A DNA stretch of 64,000 nucleotides, taken from positions 310,001 to 374,000 of the forward strand of contig NZ_CP134696.1 of NCBI RefSeq assembly GCF_031851795.1. The letters run 5' to 3'. The DNA comes from Pontibacter sp. G13. GTDB lineage: Bacteria > Bacteroidota > Bacteroidia > J057. Of the stretch, positions 36,962 through 47,300 are shown piece by piece. Under the pieces are notes generated by a model. It was not told where the DNA came from, did not search any database, and saw nothing but the letters and a program-made list of their open reading frames with translations. The position numbers and the translations under genes are program-made. Positions within the stretch are counted from its first letter, which is position 1; each line of letters opens with the position of its first letter.

Positions 36962-38077
36962 TTATGGCTTGACGTTTTCAGCTTCCCAAGCTCTCACCTT
37001 TTCAGAAGCGGAATCGAACAGGCGATTGTAATTGCCCTTCAAGACCAGATCTCGAGTCTTGGGTGTTAGCGCTTCCCACAGCGGCTGATACATCTCGTAT
37101 ACGCCGTAATAAGCGTCATCATCTTTGGGGGAAACAGTGTCTGAACCAAACAAAAAGCGTGTCGGGTGATCCTCGATTAGCTTGGCGGTGGCAAAGAGCG
37201 TTTTCTGGTTTTGGAGAATGTATTTGGCTACCTCATCCCATGAGATGTCGAAATACACATGATCATATTGAGAATCCGACAAAATCCCTTCGATGATGTA
37301 TACATGATTTGGATGGATTTCGTCGGGTGCTACATCTCCCACCGTTCTCACCGGGTGCACTACCCTACCCAATCCCATATGGGCCCAGATGATGGTCGAT
37401 TCTTTGTGTTTTGCCAAAGTCTCCATCATTTGATCCAGATATACAGGCTCCGCTCCATCCTTCTGAAAGGGAATGTCCATATCACAATGGATCAACACCA
37501 ACAGTCCTGATTCCCCTGCAAATGACAATATGCTATCCAGTGCAGGATCAGTCAGACTGGCCACATCCCCTGCCACTTTCGAAGAGACAAATTCCTTGTG
37601 GATGGTAAACTCCCCAATTCCCGTGAATACCCCCGGAAACGCGTGCAGGACTCGTTTAATATGGTCCACCCCATACATATCCGCTGGATTGAATCCCGTA
37701 ATCATGGGATCAAACCGCTTTTGTTGCTCAGGACTTAGTTTGAGGTATTCCGTGGCGATGTAGGCATCCGTGAAGGAATAGTAGTACAGCGGCGCATCCG
37801 AATGCAGATAGTATTCAGGGCCGTACTCGCCCGAATTCTCGTAAGACCAAGTCTGCTGTAGCGGTATGCCAAACAGCGCCACACGTTCTACCTGATCGCC
37901 CATAATTCCGAGCATATCGCCCAAAGAAATCCCCTCCTGAACATAATTGGTCAGGTGGAAATGGGAATCATTCATACGCACGGGAGCTTTAGGGGCCTGG
38001 CTGTAAAGTGCTGGCATCGACAGACAGGTAGCGATGGCAAGCACCCAAATTCTGACAGTCTGAGATAAATTGATCAT
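36962..38077 (-). CDS. secreted amidohydrolase-2-type metal hydrolase
   Basis: A 371-residue protein with a signal peptide (RIWVLAIATCLSMPALYS-Q). The metal ligands of the amidohydrolase fold are visible: NDSHFHL (His39 and His41), LLVLIHCDMDIPF, STIIWAHMGLG and FLFGSDTVSPKDD. PF04909-type members hydrolyse or decarboxylate cyclic or aromatic compounds or lactones; relatives exported in Bacteroidota often have unknown substrates. It is not in an operon. Confidence 0.85.
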   Translation of the reverse strand: MINLSQTVRIWVLAIATCLSMPALYSQAPKAPVRMNDSHFHLTNYVQEGISLGDMLGIMGDQVERVALFGIPLQQTWSYENSGEYGPEYYLHSDAPLYYYSFTDAYIATEYLKLSPEQQKRFDPMITGFNPADMYGVDHIKRVLHAFPGVFTGIGEFTIHKEFVSSKVAGDVASLTDPALDSILSFAGESGLLVLIHCDMDIPFQKDGAEPVYLDQMMETLAKHKESTIIWAHMGLGRVVHPVRTVGDVAPDEIHPNHVYIIEGILSDSQYDHVYFDISWDEVAKYILQNQKTLFATAKLIEDHPTRFLFGSDTVSPKDDDAYYGVYEMYQPLWEALTPKTRDLVLKGNYNRLFDSASEKVRAWEAENVKP

Positions 38078-38302
38078 GGGGCTGAAATTGATTGTATTCC
38101 ACCATTCAGTGGCGGGAGCGCTGGCCGGTTAGATCCAACAAGCTTCTCCCACTCCACTGGTCATTATTTATTAATCCCCAGACGCGAAACTTGTTTGATT
38201 TCCTGATTTCCCACAAATGGCGACGCACCTCAATCGCTTCCCATTGCATCTCCTGAGCATGCCGCGGATCTACGCTTGGCAAACGTTGGTTATTCAGGAG
38301 CA

Positions 38303-38512
38303 TTTGGGCGTACCCTGGCGTGCTGGACAGGAAGGTTCCGCTTGTCAGGATGGTCGCCAGGCCGGGCTGTTCAGGGGTAACCGTCCTTCGGAGGCTTCGC
38401 TTTTGGCCGTCTTTTCACCGGAAAATTAGACCTCACCTGACCTGATCAGAGCCTCGGACCTCGCCTGAGGGCTCGCCCTTACCATCCCTTACGCCGCACG
38501 TGCCAGCCGCAC
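38303..38512 (+). repeat. structured intergenic repeat, copy B
   Basis: In the 38078-38608 gap, this copy begins TTTGGGCGTACCC and ends GTGCCAGCCGCAC. Stem 1 pairs CCTGGCG (38314-38320) with CGCCAGG (38355-38361). The second hairpin is imperfect (GAGCC to GGCTC pairing around 38450-38475). No gene is credible in this gap; the short open frames are antisense or cross the repeat. Confidence 0.78.
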
Positions 38513-38540
38513 ATGAAGTGGATATGAGTTCCCCAAAAGC

Positions 38541-38570
38541 AAAACGGGACCACCTCACCAGATGATCCCG
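38541..38570 (-). terminator. rho-independent terminator of ara-galM operon
   Basis: Minus strand CGGGATCATCT pairs with AGGTGGTCCCG (11 bp with wobbles, 38545-38570) and is followed by TTTT (38541-38544), about 40 bases after the galM stop. Confidence 0.75.
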
Positions 38571-38608
38571 CACTGAACGGCTTTGTTTCCTAAACACAAA
38601 CTCGTTGG

Positions 38609-39772
38609 CTATTTCACAACCGAAAATGTGTGAAGCGTACTGGTTTGATACGTTTCTCCCGGTCTTAGCTCCGTATTGGGGAAATCGGGATGATTGGGGC
38701 TATCCGGAAAATGCTGCGTCTCAAGCGCAAAGGAATTTCGAAACTCATAGGAATTCCCCGCTTTGCCCTTCAGACTTCCATCCATGAAGTTTCCGCCATA
38801 GAACTGCAATCCGGGTTCCTGCGTCCAGATATCCATTTGGATTCCGCTTTGATCCCCAATCACCGTGCAGGCGTAATGGAGGGTATCGGTATACCCGATA
38901 TTGAGGGCAAAATTGTGATCGTAGCCTTTGCCGAATGCCAATTGCTCATTCTCCACTTCGACCCGCGATCCAATGACGGTCAACTCTGAGAAATCAAATG
39001 GAGTGCCTTTCACAGGGCGCAATTCCCCGGTAGGAATCAACCCTTCGTCTACAGGTGTGAAATGCGCAGCATTAATCTTCAATTGATGATCATTGATGGA
39101 CCCTTCGCCTTCCCCATTCAGGTTGTAAAACGCATGGTTGGTGAGATTTACCACCGTCGGTGCATCGGTGGTCGCCTCGTAGTCAATCTGCAAGCCCGGC
39201 CCTTCTGTCACGGTGAAGGTCACCAGTGCATTCAGCTCTCCCGGATACCCCATGTCGCCATCAGGAGACACATACCGCATGCTAATATGCTTGCTGTCAG
39301 ACTCCTCCACTTCCCACACCACATCATGAAAGCCTTTGGGACCTCCATGCAGGGAATTCACCCCATTGTTCACAGGGACCTGATACTCGACTCCATCCAC
39401 AATGAATGCCCCCTTTGCGATTCGATTGCCGTATCGACCGATAGTCGCTCCGTAATAGCTCGCCCTAAACGGCTCCAACTCATTGAATCCAAGCACGATA
39501 TCAGTCCATTCACCTGCTTTGTCCTTGACCCACAGCGAAACGATTCGCCCACCATGATTGGAAATGGCGACTTTGATTCCCTCCCCTTCCAAATGGTAGA
39601 GGTCTGTGGATTTTCCGTCAATTTCCTGCTGAAAATGAGTCTGATTGGGCATCATTACCCCTCCAGAGATATCAGCAGTTGTGGTGGTATCAGTTGAGGT
39701 AGTAGGCGTAGTCTGGCATCCCCATGCGAGCATTCCCGCTAGGGCGATCCCCAAAATTGAAGGTCTAAACAT
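38609..39772 (-). CDS. galM: lipoprotein aldose 1-epimerase
   Basis: A 387-residue protein with a lipobox (LAGMLAWGC, Cys19) and a Thr-rich linker, followed by a galactose-mutarotase domain: GRIVSLWVKDKAGEWTDIVL, NRIAKGAFIVDGVEYQVPVN, LHGGPKGFHDVVWE and NHAFYNLNGEGEG with the catalytic His, then GLQFYGGNFMDGSL. It interconverts alpha and beta anomers of aldoses. It lies 67 bp downstream of araA and is probably cotranscribed, so arabinose or galactose released outside is the likely substrate. The lipoprotein anchor, unlike the cytoplasmic E. coli enzyme, puts it in the periplasm or on the surface. Confidence 0.93.
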   Translation of the reverse strand: MFRPSILGIALAGMLAWGCQTTPTTSTDTTTTADISGGVMMPNQTHFQQEIDGKSTDLYHLEGEGIKVAISNHGGRIVSLWVKDKAGEWTDIVLGFNELEPFRASYYGATIGRYGNRIAKGAFIVDGVEYQVPVNNGVNSLHGGPKGFHDVVWEVEESDSKHISMRYVSPDGDMGYPGELNALVTFTVTEGPGLQIDYEATTDAPTVVNLTNHAFYNLNGEGEGSINDHQLKINAAHFTPVDEGLIPTGELRPVKGTPFDFSELTVIGSRVEVENEQLAFGKGYDHNFALNIGYTDTLHYACTVIGDQSGIQMDIWTQEPGLQFYGGNFMDGSLKGKAGNSYEFRNSFALETQHFPDSPNHPDFPNTELRPGETYQTSTLHTFSVVK

Positions 39773-39839
39773 GATCTCAAGAAAATTAATGTTCTTCCTC
39801 TCCCTGAAATTTGGAAAAAGGAAACCTTAAGCAGATTCG

Positions 39840-41339
39840 TCAGATACCTGCAATATGGTAATACATTTCATTCCATCGAAGCGATTGCTTGAATGGAAAG
39901 AGCTTTGTATCCCGATCAATCTGTACCAATTCGATTCCTGCCATATCCGCAAAATCCTCCAAATGCTCCATCGTGAGATTCTGACTGAATACGGTGTGGT
40001 GAGCTCCCCCCGCCAAGATCCAGGCTGCTGCTGCATCTGGAAGATTGGGGTGAGGTTCCCACAATACCCGTGCAACTGGCAGATTCGGCAGGTCATGTTC
40101 CGGAGCGATAGCATCTACAGTATTCACCAAGAGTCGGAATCTATTGCCCAAATCGATGACTGAAGCATTCAAAGCAGGAGAAGCACCTGAATCAAACACC
40201 AATCTGACAGGGTCTTCCTTTCCGCCAATTCCCAGCGGATGCACCTCACAACGGGGTTTCCCCGAGGCGATGCTTGGGCATATCTCCAGCATGTGTGCAC
40301 CCAATACTTGATTTTGTCCGGGCGCAAAGTGATACGTGTAGTCCTCCATGAAGGAATTTCCTCCCTCCAATCCTTCGGCCATCACCTTCATCACCCGCGT
40401 CAAAGCTGCGGTTTTCCAGTCTCCCTCGGCACCGAATCCATAGCCATCCGCCATCAATCGCTGGGTGGCAATACCGGGCAACTGAGCCAACCCATGCAGA
40501 TTTTCGAAGGTATCGGTATAGGCCTTGAAGCCTCCTTCGACGAGAAAACTCCGCATCCCCAATTCGATCTTAGCGGCATCGATCAGCGATTGTCGCTGGG
40601 CACCTCCATCCAATAGCGATGCAGCCATTTCGTAGCTCCCTTCATATTCCTCCAAGAGGGCATTCACGGCAGATTCGGAGACGGCCTCCATGTGAGCAAC
40701 CAGATCCCCCATTCCGTACCCATGGACCTCATATCCGAACTGGATCTGCGCAGAGACCTTGTTGCCTTCGGTTACGGCTACCTGACGCATATTGTCGCCA
40801 AATCGAGCCACTTTGAGCGTTTGAGATTCTCTCCATCCAGCAGCGGCACGCGCCCATACGCCCACGCGTTTCCGGACTTCGGGATCTTCCCAATGCCCCA
40901 CAACGACTTTTCGGCCTTTTCGAAGACGTGCATTGATAAATCCAAATTCGCGACCTCCATGAGCAGATTGGTTGAGATTCATGAAATCCATGTTGATCTC
41001 GCTCCAAGGAATGTCACGGTTGAATTGGGTATGCAAATGCAACAGGGGTTTCTGCAAAGCCTGTAGTCCCGCAATCCACATTTTGGCAGGGGAAAAAGTA
41101 TGCATCCATGCGATCAAGCCGATACAGTGGTCGGCCGCATTGGCTTCCAGTGCCAATCGGAAAATATCTTCAGGATTGGTGAGGACAGGCTTGAAAACCA
41201 CCTTCACGGGAATGTCCGATTCCGTCTCTAGATTCGCCGCGATCTGTTGCGCGTGATCCGCTACCTGGCGCAGGGTTTCGTCTCCATAGAGATGCTGGCT
41301 GCCAGTCACAAACCAGGCTTCATAATTCGAGAGTTGCAT
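39840..41339 (-). CDS. araA: L-arabinose isomerase
   Basis: A 499-residue enzyme of the usual length, started at [20 protein letters not shown] (41339). AraA motifs include [38 protein letters not shown], the catalytic-region [20 protein letters not shown] and [11 protein letters not shown] with [20 protein letters not shown] near the C-terminus. It converts L-arabinose to L-ribulose with Mn2+ in the cytoplasm, feeding AraB and AraD next to it. It lies about 100 bp downstream of araD and 67 bp upstream of galM. No anomaly seen. Confidence 0.97.
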   Translation of the reverse strand: MQLSNYEAWFVTGSQHLYGDETLRQVADHAQQIAANLETESDIPVKVVFKPVLTNPEDIFRLALEANAADHCIGLIAWMHTFSPAKMWIAGLQALQKPLLHLHTQFNRDIPWSEINMDFMNLNQSAHGGREFGFINARLRKGRKVVVGHWEDPEVRKRVGVWARAAAGWRESQTLKVARFGDNMRQVAVTEGNKVSAQIQFGYEVHGYGMGDLVAHMEAVSESAVNALLEEYEGSYEMAASLLDGGAQRQSLIDAAKIELGMRSFLVEGGFKAYTDTFENLHGLAQLPGIATQRLMADGYGFGAEGDWKTAALTRVMKVMAEGLEGGNSFMEDYTYHFAPGQNQVLGAHMLEICPSIASGKPRCEVHPLGIGGKEDPVRLVFDSGASPALNASVIDLGNRFRLLVNTVDAIAPEHDLPNLPVARVLWEPHPNLPDAAAAWILAGGAHHTVFSQNLTMEHLEDFADMAGIELVQIDRDTKLFPFKQSLRWNEMYYHIAGI

Positions 41340-41424
41340 ATTGATATTCGGCAAAAGATTCCCCACCCTTTATCAGGCAGGGAATCCAGTCAACAAAGTG
41401 TTACTTACTCAGAAAATACAGGGG

Positions 41425-41457
41425 GATTCTTGTCCAAATCCCTAAGATTCTTGTCCA
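41425..41457 (-). repeat. 12-bp direct repeat across the araD stop
   Basis: GATTCTTGTCCA occurs at 41425-41436 and again at 41446-41457, one copy inside the araD 3' end and one after it. It looks like a short tandem duplication that added a few codons or a trailer; no regulatory role is implied. Confidence 0.5.
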
Positions 41458-42146
41458 TAATAGGCCCCAGCACCGTGTTTACGCTCATAATGCTTCTTGA
41501 TCAAAGCGGATTTGAGTCGAGGTGCTTCGGGATTAATCTGCAAGGAGAGATAGGCCATCCGGGCCATTTCCTCCAACACGGCACTGTGATACACGGCCTT
41601 TTGGGCATTTTTTCCCCATGTGAAAGGCGCGTGATTCCCGATGAGGACCATTTCCACCTCGCGATGATCAATCCCCCGAGATTCAAAACAGTTCATGATC
41701 TGAAAGCCCGTCTCGTATTCGTAATCTCCTTGGATCTGGCCATCCGGCATGGGAGGCGCACAAGGAATATCATGGGTCGTATGGTCTGCATGGGTCGTAC
41801 CCATTATCGGAATATCTTGCTGAGCCTGCGCCCAAGCCGTTCCATAGGTAGAATGTGTATGGGAAATCCCGCCCAATTCCGGCCAATGCTTGTAGAGCAC
41901 GGCGTGGGTCTGGGTATCGGAGGAAGGTCGTAATTCTCCCTCCACCACATTTCCGTCAAAATCGACGATCACCATGTGGCCGGGCGTCAATTGTTCATAG
42001 GGAACCCCACTGGGTTTGATGGCGAATACGCCCATATCGTGGTCAGCCGCACTGACATTCCCGAAGGTAAAAATCACGAGATTCAGCTCTGGCAGCAGCA
42101 TGTTCGCCGCAAAGGCTTCCTCTCGAATATGTTGGTAAATGGACAT
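41442..42146 (-). CDS. araD: L-ribulose-5-phosphate 4-epimerase
   Basis: A 234-residue class II aldolase-fold protein: LVIFTFGNVSAADHDMGVFA, then PSSDTQTHAVLYKHWPELGG, HTHSTYGTAWAQAQ with zinc His residues, and IGNHAPFTWGKNAQKAV. It converts L-ribulose-5-phosphate to D-xylulose-5-phosphate using zinc in the cytoplasm. It lies 18 bp downstream of araB and about 100 bp upstream of araA, so the operon order is araB-araD-araA-galM. Confidence 0.97.
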   Translation of the reverse strand: MSIYQHIREEAFAANMLLPELNLVIFTFGNVSAADHDMGVFAIKPSGVPYEQLTPGHMVIVDFDGNVVEGELRPSSDTQTHAVLYKHWPELGGISHTHSTYGTAWAQAQQDIPIMGTTHADHTTHDIPCAPPMPDGQIQGDYEYETGFQIMNCFESRGIDHREVEMVLIGNHAPFTWGKNAQKAVYHSAVLEEMARMAYLSLQINPEAPRLKSALIKKHYERKHGAGAYYGQES

Positions 42147-42164
42147 TTGTTCAATGTTGGAAGG

Positions 42165-43862
42165 TCAGGAAGGGGAAGTAGTTGGTTGAGGCTGGGATAC
42201 CTCTTCCTCTGCGAATGCGCCAAATCTCAAGTAGGCCTGATAGCATTCATCATAAAGCGCTGCATGAGCATCAGTCGGATGATACTCCTGATCAAACCCT
42301 TGCCCCATGGCTTTCATCGCCTGTTCGACTTGTTCAAATTTGCCAGCGGCGACAGCTCCAAACATCGCGGCTCCCAATGCACAGGTTTGCTCCGTTGCGG
42401 AAATGCGGATCGGACGTTTCAGCACATCGGCGAGGGTCTGCATGACAAATGGAGATTTTCGTGACACCCCGCCCAAACCGATCAGGCCTTCGATCTGCAC
42501 GCCTTCAGATTCGAAGCGCTCCACAATCGCTCTCGCCCCAAAACAGGTACTTTCGACCAAAGCCCGAAAAATCCGTGGCGCATCGGTCCCCATGTTCATG
42601 TTCATCAGGGCTCCTTTGAGGCGTTGGTTGGCATCGGGGGTCCGACGGCCATTCACCCAGTCGAGGGCAATGACAGATTGGGGATCAATCGGCAATTCCG
42701 CAGCCGCTTGGGATAGCTGGGCGATAGTCTGGTCGGCAGCCTCCTCGATAATCCGAGTGCGTGTTTCAGGATCAATGGCAGGATGTTGCCCGATGATCTC
42801 TCGCACAGGCCAATTGATGAGATTCCGGAACCATGCATAGACATCGCCAAAAGCTGATTGTCCCGCTTCCAGTCCCACCATGCCGGGGATGACTGAACCG
42901 TCCACCTGTCCACAGATTCCCTCCACACAGCGATCTCCCAAATCGGAGGCAGGTGCCACCAAAATATCACAGGTGGATGTGCCCATGACTCGGCTCAACT
43001 GATAGGGCTCAATTTCCCCTCCGACAGCTCCCATGTGCGCATCGAATGCACCTACTGCAACGACTGCTTCTGGATTGATGCCCAGCTTCTGTGCCCATGC
43101 TGCACTGATCGTGCCTACAGACTCATCAGACGGATAGGTCTCGGAGAACAATCGATCTCGCCATCCGGCCAATTTCTCATCCAGCCCCGTCAAATAATCC
43201 TCCGGAGGAAGGCCGCCCCACTCGGCATGCCAGAGTGCCTTGTGGCCTGCAGCACAGCGGCTACGTTTGATCTGATCGGCATCCGTTCCTCCACACAACT
43301 CAAATGGTAGCCAATCGCAATGCTCTACCCAGGAGTAAGCGGCGTCTGCCACTTGTTCGTCCACACGGAGAATATGGAGCAATTTGGCCCAGAACCATTC
43401 GGAGGAGTAAATGCCTCCGACATATTTCAAGTAGTCCGAGGACCATGCGGCATTGTGGGCATTGATTTCATCGGCTTCGGCAATGGCCGTGTGGTCCTTC
43501 CAGAGGACAAACATCGCATTGGGATTGTCTGCGAATTCAGGGAGCATTGACAAGGGGGTACCTGTCCGATCGACCGCTACCGGAGTAGAACCCGTCGTAT
43601 CAACCCCGATTCCGCAGATGGCCGATCCCGTGCCTGCTGGAGCTTGCAAAAGGGCAGCCTGTACGGCTTCGGTCATGCTATCTACATAGTCTTGGGGATG
43701 CTGACGAAATTGATTTTCTACTGCGTTGCAAAACTTGCCTGCTTTCCACTGGGCGTAATAGCTGACCGCGGTAGCGACAATCTCCCCATCCGTGGTGACG
43801 ATCATGGCACGTACGGAGTCTGACCCAAAGTCCAGCCCGAGTGCGTATTCCCTCGATTCCAT
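42165..43862 (-). CDS. araB: ribulokinase
   Basis: A 565-residue FGGY-type kinase. The start at 43862 (MESREYALGLDFGSDSVRAM) is chosen because the ATP-binding DFGSDS begins here; an in-frame ATG 87 bases upstream would add a non-conserved tail. CGIGVDTTGSTPVAVDRTGT, VAVGAFDAHMGAVGGEIEPY and GLIGLGGVSRKSPFVMQTLA are further FGGY motifs. It phosphorylates L-ribulose. It is the first gene of the arabinose operon, divergent from the DUF5060 glycosidase across 477 bp. Fits the family's usual length. Confidence 0.97.
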   Translation of the reverse strand: MESREYALGLDFGSDSVRAMIVTTDGEIVATAVSYYAQWKAGKFCNAVENQFRQHPQDYVDSMTEAVQAALLQAPAGTGSAICGIGVDTTGSTPVAVDRTGTPLSMLPEFADNPNAMFVLWKDHTAIAEADEINAHNAAWSSDYLKYVGGIYSSEWFWAKLLHILRVDEQVADAAYSWVEHCDWLPFELCGGTDADQIKRSRCAAGHKALWHAEWGGLPPEDYLTGLDEKLAGWRDRLFSETYPSDESVGTISAAWAQKLGINPEAVVAVGAFDAHMGAVGGEIEPYQLSRVMGTSTCDILVAPASDLGDRCVEGICGQVDGSVIPGMVGLEAGQSAFGDVYAWFRNLINWPVREIIGQHPAIDPETRTRIIEEAADQTIAQLSQAAAELPIDPQSVIALDWVNGRRTPDANQRLKGALMNMNMGTDAPRIFRALVESTCFGARAIVERFESEGVQIEGLIGLGGVSRKSPFVMQTLADVLKRPIRISATEQTCALGAAMFGAVAAGKFEQVEQAMKAMGQGFDQEYHPTDAHAALYDECYQAYLRFGAFAEEEVSQPQPTTSPS

Positions 43863-44070
43863 AAAGCGAGTGGTGTTGGGTGATGTTGATTCCAAGATGT
43901 TGGGGAACTGGGTGGCTGATGAGCACACATTTCCCCTTGTTGGAATCACCCTTCAGGTCCGATAAGGAATCAATGTTCTTGTTGACCGATGTGGGGCAAT
44001 CCCAACAGTCCAAGAAAAGTAGAGGGGCAAATCAAGACGGGAAGACGGTATAGGGCATTTTCGTTGCCGC

Positions 44071-44120
44071 TTTGTACAAAGGACGATAAAGCAAACATTC
44101 AGAACATTTGATGTACAATC
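44071..44120. promoter_or_regulatory. TGTACA motifs in the araB/glycosidase divergent region
   Basis: In the 477-bp region 43863-44339, a perfect palindrome TTTGTACAAA (44071-44080) and a further GATGTACAATC (44110-44120) lie about 30 bases apart, with TTTTCGTACGAGG shortly after. They recall TGTAC-type arabinose operators of the GntR-like AraR of firmicutes, but no such regulator lies in this window and the match is short. The region holds no gene. Confidence 0.4.
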
Positions 44121-44339
44121 TTGCACCATTTTCGTACGAGGCCCATTGCATCGAGCGATTGATCCTTGTAAATCGTGTAAATGACTTGAAGGAGGAAACC
44201 ATACCAATCCTTCCACTTTGGGAATATTTCCAATTGACAGGAAAAACCCCTAGATTCGACATTCAGGTCAATCAGGCCTCGCAGAAAAAGCGAGCCACAT
44301 ATTCTACTATTTCACGATCTCGCATCAAATTTCACACAC

Positions 44340-47300
44340 ATGCACGTGCGATTCTCTAGGATCATGTCGGTCCTGTGCCTTTTGGCCTTTCTTCCGACTG
44401 TCCGAGCACAAGACCTGAACAATCCTTTACTCAAGGATCACCTCGTACTGGCCGAGCAAGACGGCATCCTCGCCGGAGAGGCCGAACATTTCTCCAAGCA
44501 AACTTCCACTCAAATTCGCCGTTGGTACACGACCTCGCTACGTCGTACCCCCAACATCACCCCGGATGCGGATACGGCTCACTTGGCCGACGCGAGTGGA
44601 GGAGCCTATCTGGAAATTCTACCAGATTCCCGTCAGACTCATGATGACGACCTGATCGTCGCTGAAAACTTCATGAATGAGCCGGGCAAAATGGCCATTC
44701 TCCACTACCCGATCTTCATCAACACTCCGGGGAGATACTATGTCTGGGTGCGGACCCATTCGACCGGAACCGAAGACAATGGCATTCACGTCGGAATTGA
44801 TGGCACCTGGCCGGAGCACGGTCGTCGAATGCAATGGACTGCCAAACGCACATGGGCCTGGGGCTGCAAGCAGCGAACTCAGGAGGTTCACACGGGCGTT
44901 CCGATGGAAATCTACCTAGACATCGAGGAAGCGGGCATGCACGAATTAACCTTCAGCATGCGAGAAGACGGATTCGAGTTCGACAAATTCGTTTTGGCAC
45001 TAGACAAGGAATTCAGGCCCGAAGGACAAGGCCCAAAGCCTACCGTCAAGGAAGGCACTATTCCACCGGCTATTGCCAAGCAACAGCCGGCCAAACCGGA
45101 TTTCAGGGCCCAAATCGCTCAGCAAATCCCCGGTGCGATCTTCCTGCCGGCAACGGAGTTTCCCCACGGAGACAATAAGTTTTACCAACACAAGCAGTGG
45201 CTCGCTCTGAATCCCAAGGATGGCCCATCTGCTACCACCAGCTTGCCTGCTCCCGTAACAGATGGCAGCTATGATATCCTCCTCCTAGCTGTGGGAGAAA
45301 ACGATGGAAAATCCCAGTATCGAGTCCAACATGGAAATGCTGAAATTGGCACGTACACAGCACCCCTCAGCAAGCAAAGCTTCGAGACGGGGGTAGCTTT
45401 CACCGAGCTTTGGGAAGGCATTGAATTGAAAAAAGGCCAACCCATCACCATTACCGCAACCCTTGGAAGCGAGGACGGCCAAGAATACAGCCGCGCAAGA
45501 TGGGCGGGATTGGTCATTGCTCCGATCACCAAAGGAAAAGACGTGCTAACAGTCATGGAAGGGAAAGCCCTGGAAGCGCCAGTGGAGATCGTCCAGCAAG
45601 CACAGCCCAAATATCGGGGTACGGCCAAACAATACACCCCCGGAACGGATGGGGATGGATCTGTGGAGATTTCGGGAGAATTGAAGCGCTGGCACAAAGT
45701 GACTCTGACGATGGATGGGCCATTCGCAGCAGAATCGGACACCGAACCCAATCCCTTCATGGATTATCGGATGGAAGTCACTTTCACGCACGCATCCGGC
45801 AGCCCTTCCTACCAAGTGCCAGCATATTTCGCAGCAGATGGCGATGCGGGAGAATCTTCCGCCGACCAAGGCAACAAATGGCGGGCCCATCTCTCTCCAG
45901 ACAAAATCGGGGAATGGACCTACCAGATATCCTTCACAAGAGGCGAGCAAGTGGCTGTACTGGATGTCCCGTGGGCAGAGACCATCGCACCATTTGATGG
46001 AATGTCTGGTTCATTCACCATCACGGAAACCGACAAAACCGGACGTGATTTCCGGGCACACGGGAGATTGGAATACGTCGGCAAACATCATTTGCAGTTT
46101 GCAGGCTCCAAACAATATTTCCTCAAAGCCGGAGCAGATGCCCCTGAGACTCTCCTGGCGTATGTGGACTTCGACAATACCGTGGCACGCAAGAAAAATG
46201 TGCCACTCAAGGAATACCTTCCCCACCGGGATGACTGGCAGGAAGGCGACCCTACTTGGAAGGACGGCAAAGGCAAAAACCTCATCGGTGCGATCCACTA
46301 TCTATCCGACAAAGGGGTAAATGTATGTTCATTCCTGACCTACAATGCCGGAGGAGATGGAGACAATGTGTGGCCATTCATCGACCGAGACGACAAATAC
46401 CATTATGATTGCTCCAAACTCGATCAGTGGGGAATCGTCTTCGATTATGCCCAGTCCATGGGGATGTATCTTCACTTCAAGACCCAAGAGACGGAAATCG
46501 ACGACAACCTCCGCGGCAAAAAGCACAAGGGTAGGATCTTGGAATCCCTCGATGGCGGCCAGCTCGGTCCTCAACGAAGATTGTACTACCGAGAACTCGT
46601 GGCCCGATTTGGATACCTCAATGTGCTGAACTGGAACTTGGGCGAGGAAAACACCCAGACCTTCCAGCAAAGGCAGGATATGGCTGCATACTTTGACCAA
46701 CTGGACCCATATCCCCACAACATTGTCCTCCATACCTATCCCAACCAGCAGGAGCAAGTATACCCACCCTTGCTGGGAACGCATTCACTGCTCACAGGGC
46801 TTTCCCTGCAAAATCATTGGAACCAGGTATTCGACCGCACCCTCAGATGGGTCAAAGCCTCCGCCGAATCGGGTAGACCTTGGGTCATAGCCAATGATGA
46901 GCAAGGCTCCGCAGGAGAAGGTATTCCACCAGATCCGGGCTATAACGGGTTCAATGAAACGTCTGTGGCATACACCATTCACGATGTACGGAAACAGACA
47001 CTTTGGGGCAACCTCATGGCTGGAGGAGCCGGCGTGGAGTATTACTTCGGGTACAAACTCCCTGAAAATGACCTCATTGCACAGGATTTCAGAAGTCGGG
47101 ACCAGTCTTGGGATTATTGCCGCCATGCGTTGGAATTCTTCCAGCAAAACGAGATCCCCTTCCAAGACATGACCAATCACGACGAGCTGATCGACAACGC
47201 CGACTATGCCAAGGACAAACACTGTCTGGCCATTCCGGGAGAACAGTACCTCGTGTATCTGGCCTATACCGAAACCTCCACGCTAGATCTATCCGGCGTG

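Noticed and set aside
38106-38303. 65-codon minus-strand frame in the 38 kb gap
   Set aside because: Short, without a plausible start context, and ends at repeat copy B.
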